A DNA stretch of 10,859 nt from assembly GCA_002732015.1 (NCBI GenBank), contig PCCU01000037.1, positions 1-10,859 on the forward strand. Reading direction: 5' to 3'. This DNA comes from Candidatus Pelagibacterales bacterium. Lineage in GTDB: Bacteria; Pseudomonadota; Alphaproteobacteria; TMED109. Shown here piece by piece: positions 1 through 7,364 of the stretch; within the stretch, counting starts at the first letter, position 1, and each line of letters opens with the position of its first letter. The position numbers were made by a program, and so were the translations under genes. A model generated the notes under the pieces. It had not been told where the DNA came from. It saw only the letters and a list, made by a program, of their open reading frames with translations, and did no database searches.

Positions 1-1054
1 AAACTTTTTTAATTTAAAAAATATGTATAAAAATATAGAAGTGTTCTATGCGATTAAAGCTAATCCTAATAAAAAAATTATAAGGCTATTAAATAGATTA
101 GGCAGTTCATTTGATTGTGCTAGCATAGAAGAGGTGAAAGCTTGCATTAGTGCAAGAGTTCCTACAGAAAAAATATCATATGGTAGCACTCTTAAAAAAG
201 AATTAGATATAGAGAAAGCGTATAATCTAGGAGTAAATCTATTTGCATTTGACTCTCAAGAAGAGTTATTAAAAATATCTAAAAAAGCCCCTGGAGCTAA
301 TGTTTTTTGTAGATTAATGGTTCCCAATGGGGGTTCTGAATGGCCATTATCAAAAAAGTTTGGTTGCTCTTATAAAACAGCAGAAAAACTTATTTTACAA
401 GCCAGAGAACTAGGTTTGAATCCAATTGGAGTTTCCTTTCATGTGGGTTCTCAGCAATTATCTTTAGAAACTTGGAAAAAGGCAATAGTTTATGCATCAA
501 ATGTATTTAAAGATCTATCTAAAAAAGAAATTATACTTAGCTTTCTAAATTTAGGAGGAGGAATGCCGACCACTTATAAAAGTAAGATTAAAAATTGCAA
601 AATTTATTCTTCTAATATCCTAAAATCCATAAATGATAATTTTGGGAATTTAAAGCCAGTAAGAATAATAATTGAGCCAGGAAGATCTTTAGTAGCTGAT
701 GCTGGTGTAATAGAAACTGAAGTTATTTTAGTTTCATCGAGAGGTCAACATTGCAAAAAAAGATGGGTTTATATTGATGTAGGAAGATATAATGGTCTAG
801 CCGAGACAGAGGGCGAAGCTATTCATTATGAAATAAAAGCAAAGGCATCAAGAAAAGTAAAAAAAGAAAACTTTATTTTAGCTGGTCCATCATGTGATAG
901 TCATGATATTATTTATCAAAAAAAAGACTGTATTCTGCCTTCTAACTTAAAAAGTGGAGACAAATTAAGAATACTTTCTGCTGGTGCTTACACAACTGTA
1001 TACAGTTCTAATTTTAATGGAATTAAAAGTATCTCTGAATACTTTATTGAATAG
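1..1054 (+). CDS. Ornithine/lysine decarboxylase, PLP-dependent fold type III (5' end outside window)
   Basis: Decarboxylates ornithine to putrescine (possibly also lysine to cadaverine), the entry step of polyamine synthesis in the cytoplasm. The PLP-binding lysine is in YAIKANPN (Lys codon 56-58). Further family motifs are FHVGSQ (His codon 440-442), the glycine-rich LGGGMP near 551-570, EPGR near 674-685, CDS of GPSCDS near 890-900 (the active-site Cys donated to the partner subunit of the dimer), and the C-terminal GAYTTVYSSNFNG. The frame is open to the left edge. The first in-frame Met, at 23, lies only 11 residues before the PLP lysine, whereas full-length homologues (about 370-390 aa) have roughly 40-50 residues before it, so the true start is upstream and about 30 residues are missing. 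The stop is 3 bp from the stop of speE on the other strand. The family is certain; ornithine versus lysine preference cannot be read from the sequence. Confidence 0.92.
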   Translation, partial: NFFNLKNMYKNIEVFYAIKANPNKKIIRLLNRLGSSFDCASIEEVKACISARVPTEKISYGSTLKKELDIEKAYNLGVNLFAFDSQEELLKISKKAPGANVFCRLMVPNGGSEWPLSKKFGCSYKTAEKLILQARELGLNPIGVSFHVGSQQLSLETWKKAIVYASNVFKDLSKKEIILSFLNLGGGMPTTYKSKIKNCKIYSSNILKSINDNFGNLKPVRIIIEPGRSLVADAGVIETEVILVSSRGQHCKKRWVYIDVGRYNGLAETEGEAIHYEIKAKASRKVKKENFILAGPSCDSHDIIYQKKDCILPSNLKSGDKLRILSAGAYTTVYSSNFNGIKSISEYFIE

Positions 1055-1057
1055 AAT

Positions 1058-1885
1058 TTAAAAAAATTTGAGAAAGTTTGGAGAACTAAATGCACTTTTT
1101 CTAATATCTTCATTATAATAAGATGTTTTTATTTTTATTTTTCTCTTAATTACCTTACTTCTTCTCATATCAATCTTATTTGAACTCCAAACTAATGCCA
1201 TATAACCTCCTATGTAAGAGGGTACAACAGTCAGTATTATGCCATTTTTTTTAAAAATTTTATTTACATATTTAAGAACTTCTTTTGTTTCAGATTTTTG
1301 TAAAAATGGAACACCACTTTGAAATATAGCAATTCCTTCATCTCTTAAAATATTGTTTACATTTTTGTAAAAGCTTTCCTTAAATAAACTTTTCCCCGCT
1401 CCTACAGGATCAGGCCTATCAGCTATTATTAAATCATATTTATTTTTTGTACATGCAATAAAGTCAAAAGCATCTTGAAAAAAAAGATTAACTTTTTTAT
1501 TACGCAAGGAGTTTTTATTAATTTTTTTAAAATGTAAAGAGCTTAGTTTTACAACTTCTTTATCAATATCAACCAAATCAATTTTGTTAACAAAATTATA
1601 TTTAAGTATTTCCTCTGCTACTGCTCCATCGCCTCCACCAATAATTAAAATTTTTTTAGGGTTTTTTAAAACTTGTATGGCTGGATGCACTAACATCTCA
1701 GAATATGCAGCTTCATCTTTTTCTGTAATTTGTATTATCCCATCTAAAACTAAGATTCTTCCATAAATTGGCGTATCAAATATTTGTATTCTCTGGTATC
1801 TAGATTTTTTATCCACTAGAGTTTTATCAACGGTAATTTCTTGTTTAAGACCTTCATGCAAAAATTCTCTAAAAATAGCCTTCAT
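1058..1885 (-). CDS. speE: Spermidine synthase (polyamine aminopropyltransferase)
   Basis: Transfers the aminopropyl group from decarboxylated S-adenosylmethionine to putrescine, giving spermidine. The 275-aa product is close to the usual 280-290 aa. Visible motifs, in order, are GRILVLDGIIQITEKDEAAY (substrate entry region), the nucleotide-binding IIGGGDGAVAEEIL, LVDIDKEVV (acidic residue for the ribose of the cofactor), QDAFDF, and the catalytic segment IIADRPDPVGAGKSLF. The usual reading of the catalytic segment is DSTDP or DSSDP; both Asp are kept, but the two residues between them are Arg-Pro. The start has the best Shine-Dalgarno in the window (GGAGA, five bases before ATG). It lies 21 bp downstream of the Nudix gene on the same strand, so the two are probably co-transcribed. 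The neighbouring decarboxylase on the other strand supports the polyamine role. Another aminopropyltransferase specificity is possible because of the variant catalytic loop. Confidence 0.93.
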   Translation of the reverse strand: MKAIFREFLHEGLKQEITVDKTLVDKKSRYQRIQIFDTPIYGRILVLDGIIQITEKDEAAYSEMLVHPAIQVLKNPKKILIIGGGDGAVAEEILKYNFVNKIDLVDIDKEVVKLSSLHFKKINKNSLRNKKVNLFFQDAFDFIACTKNKYDLIIADRPDPVGAGKSLFKESFYKNVNNILRDEGIAIFQSGVPFLQKSETKEVLKYVNKIFKKNGIILTVVPSYIGGYMALVWSSNKIDMRRSKVIKRKIKIKTSYYNEDIRKSAFSSPNFLKFF

Positions 1886-1906
1886 TCATTTCTCCAGAAA
1901 TATTAA

Positions 1907-2599
1907 TTAATCCCACTTAATCCACTCTTTATTATTTTTTCTAGTAAACATAGGAAATGAATTACTTTTATCAAGTAATTTATTGCTTTTTTTAAGATTT
2001 ATCATTCTATTAATTAAAAACTCTGTTACGTCTGCAATAGGAAGTAATTTCGCTTTTCGTATTTCTACCCATCCTAAATCTTCGAGCTCTCCGTTCGATT
2101 TTATTGTTCCTACAAAATTTTCATAATTAGCTATGAAAAATCTAGCATGAAATCTAATTTTTAAATAACTAGGAGTTATTGCTCTACCAAAATAGAATAG
2201 ATTATCAAAGGATGGAAATAGAGACTTTTTTAAAAAATTATCCCAACTGTTATTAAGAAGAAGGTTTTTTGAATTTGATATTACATCTTTTTTAGCCAGG
2301 TATAGATTACACTCCTCTGCTGTTTCTCTAATTCCTGCAAACATAATAGCTTTTGTGTGATTATCAGACCTAGTTTTAATTTTATTTTTATTAATACTAG
2401 CAGATAACTTAAAAAGTTTATTTGCTTGATAATCTATATGATCTACTGCGCCACCAGGAAAAACATAAATACTTGGCATAAATTTTGATTTAATTGGTCT
2501 TTTCCCCATTAATACATAATACTTATTATACATTTCTTTATATATTATTACACTGGCTGCATCTCTCGGTTTTGAGGGTTTATTGCTGTTTTTTATCAT
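1907..2599 (-). CDS. Nudix hydrolase, NUDT19-like (split Nudix box)
   Basis: A 230-aa Nudix-fold hydrolase that would cleave a nucleoside-diphosphate-linked compound. Related NUDT7/NUDT19 enzymes act on CoA and acyl-CoA, but the substrate here is unknown. The N-terminus RDAASVIIYK and FMPSIYVFPGGAVD (Gly49-Gly50) are typical of the alphaproteobacterial members. The catalytic half of the Nudix box, GIRETAEECNL (Arg91 to Leu99), follows about 41 residues after Gly50 instead of the usual 14, an insertion like that seen in NUDT19-type proteins. The Glu residues needed for metal binding (Glu92, Glu95, Glu96) are present; the final Gly of the box is Asn98. The C-terminal half has the helper strand and helix (ELEDLGWVEIRKA). 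ATG 2599 is the only sensible start, since the next Met is residue 23, inside the first strand. It heads a two-gene minus-strand unit with speE; no metabolic link between the two is evident. Confidence 0.85.
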   Translation of the reverse strand: MIKNSNKPSKPRDAASVIIYKEMYNKYYVLMGKRPIKSKFMPSIYVFPGGAVDHIDYQANKLFKLSASINKNKIKTRSDNHTKAIMFAGIRETAEECNLYLAKKDVISNSKNLLLNNSWDNFLKKSLFPSFDNLFYFGRAITPSYLKIRFHARFFIANYENFVGTIKSNGELEDLGWVEIRKAKLLPIADVTEFLINRMINLKKSNKLLDKSNSFPMFTRKNNKEWIKWD

Positions 2600-2683
2600 G
2601 CTAATTTTATTAAATAATTTTACTAAAAAATTGTAAACTAATTTATTTCTTTATTTATATTATATAGGCTTTAATATAATCAA
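2600..2683. promoter_or_regulatory. Divergent promoter region between Nudix and MBL-fold genes
   Basis: This 84-bp stretch is the largest gap in the window and the only place where both the minus-strand pair and the long plus-strand gene series can begin, so promoters for both probably lie here. It is almost pure A+T, so box matches are weak evidence. On the plus strand TTGTAA (2631-2636) and TATATT (2656-2661) are 19 bp apart, and a perfect TATAAT sits at 2675-2680, only 3 bases before the ATG. No clear operator or riboswitch fold is visible. Confidence 0.45.
2609..2637 (-). promoter_or_regulatory. Candidate sigma-70-type promoter for the Nudix-speE unit
   Basis: Read on the minus strand, TTTACA (2637-2632) and TTTAAT (2614-2609) each match the consensus at five of six positions and are spaced by 17 bp. 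The predicted transcription start, near 2602, would lie only a few bases before the ATG at 2599, giving a nearly leaderless mRNA; this fits the absence of a Shine-Dalgarno there. Chance matches are common in DNA this AT-rich. Confidence 0.3.
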
Positions 2684-3592
2684 ATGAATAAACATTCAAT
2701 AAACCATTCTTTAAAAAATTACGAGAAAATTGAAACAGTTAGTTTTTTAGTAAGAAAATTAATGGCACCTAATCCTAGTCCCTTTACTCTTTATGGGACT
2801 GGTACTTATATTATAGGAAGAAAACAAATTTGTATTATAGATCCTGGCCCTTTAATTGAAAGCCATATAAATAAAATACTAAATTCTGTAGATAAGAATT
2901 TGATATCTCACATACTAATTACTCATACGCATGCTGATCATTCTCCAGCTGCAAATATTATAAAAAAGGAAACAGGTGCCAAAACCTATGCTTATGATTC
3001 ATACCCTAAGGGAATAATAGGAAATAGATTTGAAGAGGCACATGATAAAAGTTTTACACCAGACGTAAAGTTAAGGGATAGCGATATGGTTCAGGGAAAG
3101 GACTGGACTATTAAAGCTATTCACACCCCTGGTCATACCTCAAACCACTTATGTTTTTTTTTAGAGCAAGAGAAAATACTTTTTACTGGAGACCATGTAA
3201 TGGGTTGGGCAACGACCGTAGTAGTTCCTCCAGATGGTGATATGGATGATTATATTTCAAGTTTGAAAAAACTTTTATTACATGATTACGGAATTTATTA
3301 TCCTACTCATGGTAGCCCAATAAAAGAACCAAAAAAATATGTGAGAGGATTAATTGCTCACAGAAAAATGAGAGAAATGCAGATATTGAATGAATTAAGA
3401 AAAAATAGTTTATCTGTAGATGACATGGTTCCAAAGTTTTATTCAACTACTGACAAAAGATTATGGCCTGCTGCTTCAATGTCCTTATTGGCTACATTAA
3501 TTAGCCTGGAAAAAAAAAAAAAAATATTTTCTAAAGGAAGTGAGTTAGAAGACAATCAAAAAGTATGGGTATACAATAATTTTATAAAATAA
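2684..3592 (+). CDS. MBL-fold metallo-hydrolase, LACTB2-like
   Basis: A 302-aa metallo-beta-lactamase-fold hydrolase with a complete dinuclear metal site: HTHADH at residues 81-86, His151 in TPGHT, Asp170 in LFTGD and His209 in YPTHG. The N-terminal APNPSPFTLYGTGTYIIG and the helical C-terminal part with HRKMREMQILNEL (about 226-238) match the LACTB2 type, whose human mitochondrial member is an endoribonuclease; the bacterial substrate is not established. A winged-helix-like tail follows (about 240-300). ATG 2684 is chosen because residues 15-27, before the first conserved motif, align with the usual first strand, although no Shine-Dalgarno is present. A run of 15 A (3510-3524) encodes part of Glu-Lys-Lys-Lys-Lys; family-like sequence continues after it, so the frame is intact. 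It is the first gene of the plus-strand series, 8 bp before ribF. Confidence 0.85.
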   Translation: MNKHSINHSLKNYEKIETVSFLVRKLMAPNPSPFTLYGTGTYIIGRKQICIIDPGPLIESHINKILNSVDKNLISHILITHTHADHSPAANIIKKETGAKTYAYDSYPKGIIGNRFEEAHDKSFTPDVKLRDSDMVQGKDWTIKAIHTPGHTSNHLCFFLEQEKILFTGDHVMGWATTVVVPPDGDMDDYISSLKKLLLHDYGIYYPTHGSPIKEPKKYVRGLIAHRKMREMQILNELRKNSLSVDDMVPKFYSTTDKRLWPAASMSLLATLISLEKKKKIFSKGSELEDNQKVWVYNNFIK

Positions 3593-3600
3593 GTATTATT

Positions 3601-4557
3601 ATGATTTTAAATAGAAGTTATATAAGTAAAAATAAGGATATTTTTTATAGTGTGGCTATAGGAAACTTTGATGGCATTCATTTAGGTCATAGGTTTATTT
3701 TAAATGAACTTAAATCTTGTAAAAGAACTGATAAAGACAAAATAGCCGTTATAACTTTTAATCCCCACCCTATAAAAATACTAAAGCCCAGTCTATGGAA
3801 AAAAAATTTAATAAAATTTCGTACTAAATTTCGTTTATTAGAAAATTTAGGCGTTGATACACTATTTCAAATTCCGTTTACATTTGATTTTAGTAATATT
3901 AATGCTCGTTTTTTTATAGAAGACATATTAATTAAGAATATTCAAATTAAAAATATTTTAGTAGGAGAAGACTTTAGGTTTGGAAAAAATAGGGAGGGTG
4001 ATATTCGTCTTTTAAAAGAATATGCAGAAAAAAATAAATTTAATTTAAAGTATTATAAAAAAAAAGGAACAAATGAAAATTATTACTCTTCTAGCATAAT
4101 AAGGAATTTAGTCAAATCAGGTGATTTAGAGCAGGCTAACTCTTGTTTAGGATATTATTGGGAAGTTGAAGCAAAGGTAGTAAAAGGAAGGTCTAAAGGA
4201 AGAGAATTAGGCTATCCAACAGCAAATTTAAACTACTCTTACCAAATTGCACCTGCAAATGGTATTTATGCAGGTTTGATAAAAATAGAAAATGAAAATA
4301 TATGGAGACAGGCGGCTATTTCTACTGGTACGAGACCTCACTACAAGGGAAAAAAGAAAATACTAGAAGTACATTTACTTTTTTTTGCAGGTAATTTATA
4401 CCAAAAGAGGTTGAGAGTTGCTTTTATAAAAAAAATCAGAGATGAAGCTAAATTTCAAAGTGAAAAAGCTATGGTGCAGCAAATGGATAGAGATTGTAAA
4501 TCTGTACAAATTATATTGAAAAACAGACACATCAAAAATGACAATCAAGGAATATGA
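3601..4557 (+). CDS. ribF: Bifunctional riboflavin kinase / FAD synthetase
   Basis: Phosphorylates riboflavin to FMN and adenylylates FMN to FAD in the cytoplasm. The 318-aa length is normal. The N-terminal nucleotidyltransferase domain (about 15-175) shows GNFDGIHLGH (21-30), ITFNPHP (51-57), VGEDFRFGKNREGD (121-134) and SSSIIRNLVKSGD, where family members usually read ISST-R-I-R. The C-terminal flavokinase domain (about 185-305) shows GRELGYPTANL (200-210), the loop ending in NGIYAG, and EVHLL with the likely catalytic Glu256. The usual LDF after this motif reads LFF. The start is the only ATG before GNFDG; no Shine-Dalgarno is seen in the 8-bp gap after the MBL gene. Its stop TGA overlaps the ATG of ileS by 4 bases. 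The ribF-ileS-lspA order is widespread in Proteobacteria. Confidence 0.95.
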   Translation: MILNRSYISKNKDIFYSVAIGNFDGIHLGHRFILNELKSCKRTDKDKIAVITFNPHPIKILKPSLWKKNLIKFRTKFRLLENLGVDTLFQIPFTFDFSNINARFFIEDILIKNIQIKNILVGEDFRFGKNREGDIRLLKEYAEKNKFNLKYYKKKGTNENYYSSSIIRNLVKSGDLEQANSCLGYYWEVEAKVVKGRSKGRELGYPTANLNYSYQIAPANGIYAGLIKIENENIWRQAAISTGTRPHYKGKKKILEVHLLFFAGNLYQKRLRVAFIKKIRDEAKFQSEKAMVQQMDRDCKSVQIILKNRHIKNDNQGI

Positions 4558-7364
4558 TGAAAGATACTAAAAAATATAATGATACTTTAATGCTTCCTAA
4601 AACTAATTTTGAAATGAGAGCAAATCTTCCAGAAAAGGAACTTCAAACTTTAAAATTTTGGGATGATATAGAGTTATGGAAAGGGTTAAGAGATGCTAGT
4701 AAAGGGAAGAAGAAATTCATTTTACATGATGGTCCTCCTTATGCTAATGGTCCAATTCATATGGGCACAGCTGCAAATAAAATTCTAAAAGATATCATTA
4801 ATAGGACGATGCAGATAGAAGGATATGATGCAGAATTTGTACCTGGTTGGGATTGTCATGGCTTACCGATAGAATGGCAGATAGAAAAAGAATATAGAAA
4901 AAAAGGTCTAAATAAAGATGACATAAATATTATAGACTTTAGAAGAGAGTGTAGAGACTTTGCTTCTAGGTGGATAGAAGAGCAAAAAAAATCATTTATA
5001 AGGCTATTTGTATTAGCAGATTGGGAAAATCCTTACCTTACTATGGACTATAAGGCAGAATCAATTATTTTAAAGGAATTTAGTAAGTTTTTTTTAGATG
5101 GAAGTTTGTATAGAGGGTCTAAGCCAGTCATGTGGTCACCTGTTGAAAAAACTGCTTTAGCTGAGGCTGAAATTGAGTATAAGGACATTATATCTAAATC
5201 TATTTACGTTCCATTTAAAATAATAGAAAGTCAAGAAAGAGAACTAATTGATACTAGTGTAGTTATTTGGACTACTACTCCATGGACTATCCCTGGAAAC
5301 CAAGCTATTGCCTATGGAGAAAGTATAAACTATGTGCTAATAGATGTAAACTTCTCGGAAGTAGGTATTGCAGCAAATAAAAAACTTATAGTTGCCAAGG
5401 CATTATTAGAAAAAGTAGTTAGCTTTTGTAATATTGAAAAATTTAATATAATTAAAGAGTTTAAAGGTTCTATTTTAGAGGGCTCTATAGCTCATCACCC
5501 TCTTAACAAAAAGGGTTATGAACAAAATACGCCGTTATTAAATGGAGAGTTTGTTGATGATAGTGAAGGTACAGGCTTTGTACATGTTGCTCCATCATAT
5601 GGAGAAGATGATTTTTATTTGGCTAAATTAAATAATATTAAGATTAAAGATATAGTTCATGATAACGGAGTTTATAAAGAAAAGACTCCTTTGTTTGCAG
5701 GAGTGCATGTATTCAAAGCAGAAGTAAATGTTATAGAAAGCTTAAAAGATGAAAATAATCTAATTGGAGTAAGAGAATATAGTCACTCATACCCTCACTC
5801 CTGGAGGTCAAAAAAACCAGTAATATTTAGAACTACTCCTCAGTGGTTTATAAGTATGGAAAAAAATAAACTAAGAGAAAAGGCTTTGCAGGGCATAGAA
5901 AGTACAAAGTGGATGCCTGCTTCTTCAAAAAATAGAATAAAAAAAATGGTAAGTGATAGACCAGATTGGTGTGTTTCAAGACAAAGATCTTGGGGTGTTC
6001 CTCTTACAATATTTATTGATAAAAAGACAGGAGAGCCTCTTAAAGATAAAAATATAATGGATAAAATTATTTCAGATGTAGAAAAAAATGGATCTGACAT
6101 TTGGTTTTCTTCAGATGCCTCAAAATTTCTTGGAAAAGATAGAGATCCAAATAATTATGAAATTATTAGAGATATTCTTGATGTTTGGTTTGATTCCGGT
6201 TCTACTCATGCATTTGTCTTAGAAGATAAATTGAGGTGGCCAGCAGACCTTTATTTAGAAGGAACCGACCAACACAGAGGTTTCTTTCAGTCTTCCTTGT
6301 TAGAAGCTTGTGGTACCAGAGGTGAGCCTCCATATAAGAGTGTTCTTACTCATGGCTTTGTACTAGATGGTAAAGGAAGAAAAATGTCTAAGAGCTTAGG
6401 CAATGTTGTAAAACCAGAAGATATTTTAAAAAATTCGGGAGCTGATATTTTAAGATTATGGGTAGCTACAACAGACTATACTGAAGATATGAGAATAGGA
6501 GATGAAATTTTATCGAACTTAAACGATTATTATAGGAAAATTAGAAATTGTTTTAGATTTATTTTGGGAAATATTAATAATACTAAAATTGAGGATTGTT
6601 TAGATTATGATAATTTAAGAGAACTTGATAAATATATTCTTGCAAAGCTTTTTGAATTGAGTGAGAAAAGGTCTGACGCAATAAAAAATCACTCATATCA
6701 TAATTTTTATAAGCAACTTTTTGAGTTTTGTTCAGTAGACTTATCATCTTTCTATTTCGATATAAGCAAGGATATATTATATTGTAATTCCTTAGTTAGT
6801 AAGGAGAGAAAATCAGTAGTAACAATCCTGTATCATCTTTATGATAATTTGACGACCTGGTTTGCTCCAGTATTATGTCATACCATTGAAGAGACTTGGA
6901 AAGAGTTTCGAACAGAAAATTTAAAAAGTGTACATTTAAAACTTTCAAAAAATTTACCAAATTTTTGGAAGCAAGATGAATTAGTAAATAAATGGAAACT
7001 AATCAGAAAGGTGAGAAGAATAGTAAATACTGCATTAGAAAATGTTAGAAATCAAAAACTAATAGGCTCTAGTCTAGAGACTGAGATATATATTTATGTA
7101 GAAGATCATAATCTACGAAAAATATTAAAAAATATAAAAATGAAAAAAATTTTAATGGTATCAAAGTTTAAATTTTTAGATAACACTTATGATAAAACGC
7201 CAGAAGCGCTATATGAAACTAATATTAAAGAAGAAAATATATTTATACAAATTAAAAAAACAAACTTTTTGAAGTGCATAAGATGTTGGCAATATGTAGA
7301 AGAAGTAACACCAGAAGAAGAGCTTTGTTTAAGATGCAAAAAAGCATTAGCTAGTAATGAATAA
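4554..7364 (+). CDS. ileS: Isoleucyl-tRNA synthetase
   Basis: Charges tRNA-Ile with isoleucine and edits mischarged valine. The 936-aa length equals the usual bacterial form. Domains in order: class I catalytic core with PPYANGPIHMGT (HIGH-type motif at 69-72, reading HMGT) and GWDCHGLPIE; CP1 editing domain with TTTPWTIPGN (240-249) and GTGFVHVAPSYGEDD (339-353); the second half of the core with DVWFDSGS and KMSKS (610-614); anticodon-binding helical domain; C-terminal zinc site Cys908, Cys911, Cys925, Cys928. The zinc site and the overall arrangement indicate the common bacterial type rather than the eukaryote-like IleS2. The start is a tandem ATGATG: ATG 4554 overlaps the ribF stop, while ATG 4557 is better spaced from AAGGAA (4547-4552), so either may be used. 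The 3' end overlaps lspA by 8 bp. Confidence 0.97.
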   Translation: MMKDTKKYNDTLMLPKTNFEMRANLPEKELQTLKFWDDIELWKGLRDASKGKKKFILHDGPPYANGPIHMGTAANKILKDIINRTMQIEGYDAEFVPGWDCHGLPIEWQIEKEYRKKGLNKDDINIIDFRRECRDFASRWIEEQKKSFIRLFVLADWENPYLTMDYKAESIILKEFSKFFLDGSLYRGSKPVMWSPVEKTALAEAEIEYKDIISKSIYVPFKIIESQERELIDTSVVIWTTTPWTIPGNQAIAYGESINYVLIDVNFSEVGIAANKKLIVAKALLEKVVSFCNIEKFNIIKEFKGSILEGSIAHHPLNKKGYEQNTPLLNGEFVDDSEGTGFVHVAPSYGEDDFYLAKLNNIKIKDIVHDNGVYKEKTPLFAGVHVFKAEVNVIESLKDENNLIGVREYSHSYPHSWRSKKPVIFRTTPQWFISMEKNKLREKALQGIESTKWMPASSKNRIKKMVSDRPDWCVSRQRSWGVPLTIFIDKKTGEPLKDKNIMDKIISDVEKNGSDIWFSSDASKFLGKDRDPNNYEIIRDILDVWFDSGSTHAFVLEDKLRWPADLYLEGTDQHRGFFQSSLLEACGTRGEPPYKSVLTHGFVLDGKGRKMSKSLGNVVKPEDILKNSGADILRLWVATTDYTEDMRIGDEILSNLNDYYRKIRNCFRFILGNINNTKIEDCLDYDNLRELDKYILAKLFELSEKRSDAIKNHSYHNFYKQLFEFCSVDLSSFYFDISKDILYCNSLVSKERKSVVTILYHLYDNLTTWFAPVLCHTIEETWKEFRTENLKSVHLKLSKNLPNFWKQDELVNKWKLIRKVRRIVNTALENVRNQKLIGSSLETEIYIYVEDHNLRKILKNIKMKKILMVSKFKFLDNTYDKTPEALYETNIKEENIFIQIKKTNFLKCIRCWQYVEEVTPEEELCLRCKKALASNE

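Noticed and set aside
23..1054. Complete decarboxylase gene starting at ATG 23
   Set aside because: This start would leave only 11 residues before the PLP lysine, far fewer than in the family, and the frame is open to the left edge.
1584..1766. 60-codon plus-strand open frame opposite speE
   Set aside because: It lies wholly inside the well-supported speE gene, has no recognisable product or start signal, and reads as the antisense of the GGGDGA region.
2675..2680. Perfect TATAAT as the -10 box of the MBL-ribF-ileS operon
   Set aside because: It ends only 3 bases before the ATG at 2684, so transcription would begin inside the start codon or later. No -35 match lies at the right distance, and such a hexamer is expected by chance in DNA this AT-rich.
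3510..3524. Frameshift or pseudogene at the poly-A run of the MBL gene
   Set aside because: The frame continues for about 20 residues consistent with the family's C-terminal end, and the next gene starts 8 bp after the stop, so the gene appears intact.
5840..6100. 86-codon minus-strand open frame inside ileS
   Set aside because: Antisense to conserved ileS core sequence, with no motif and no start signal.
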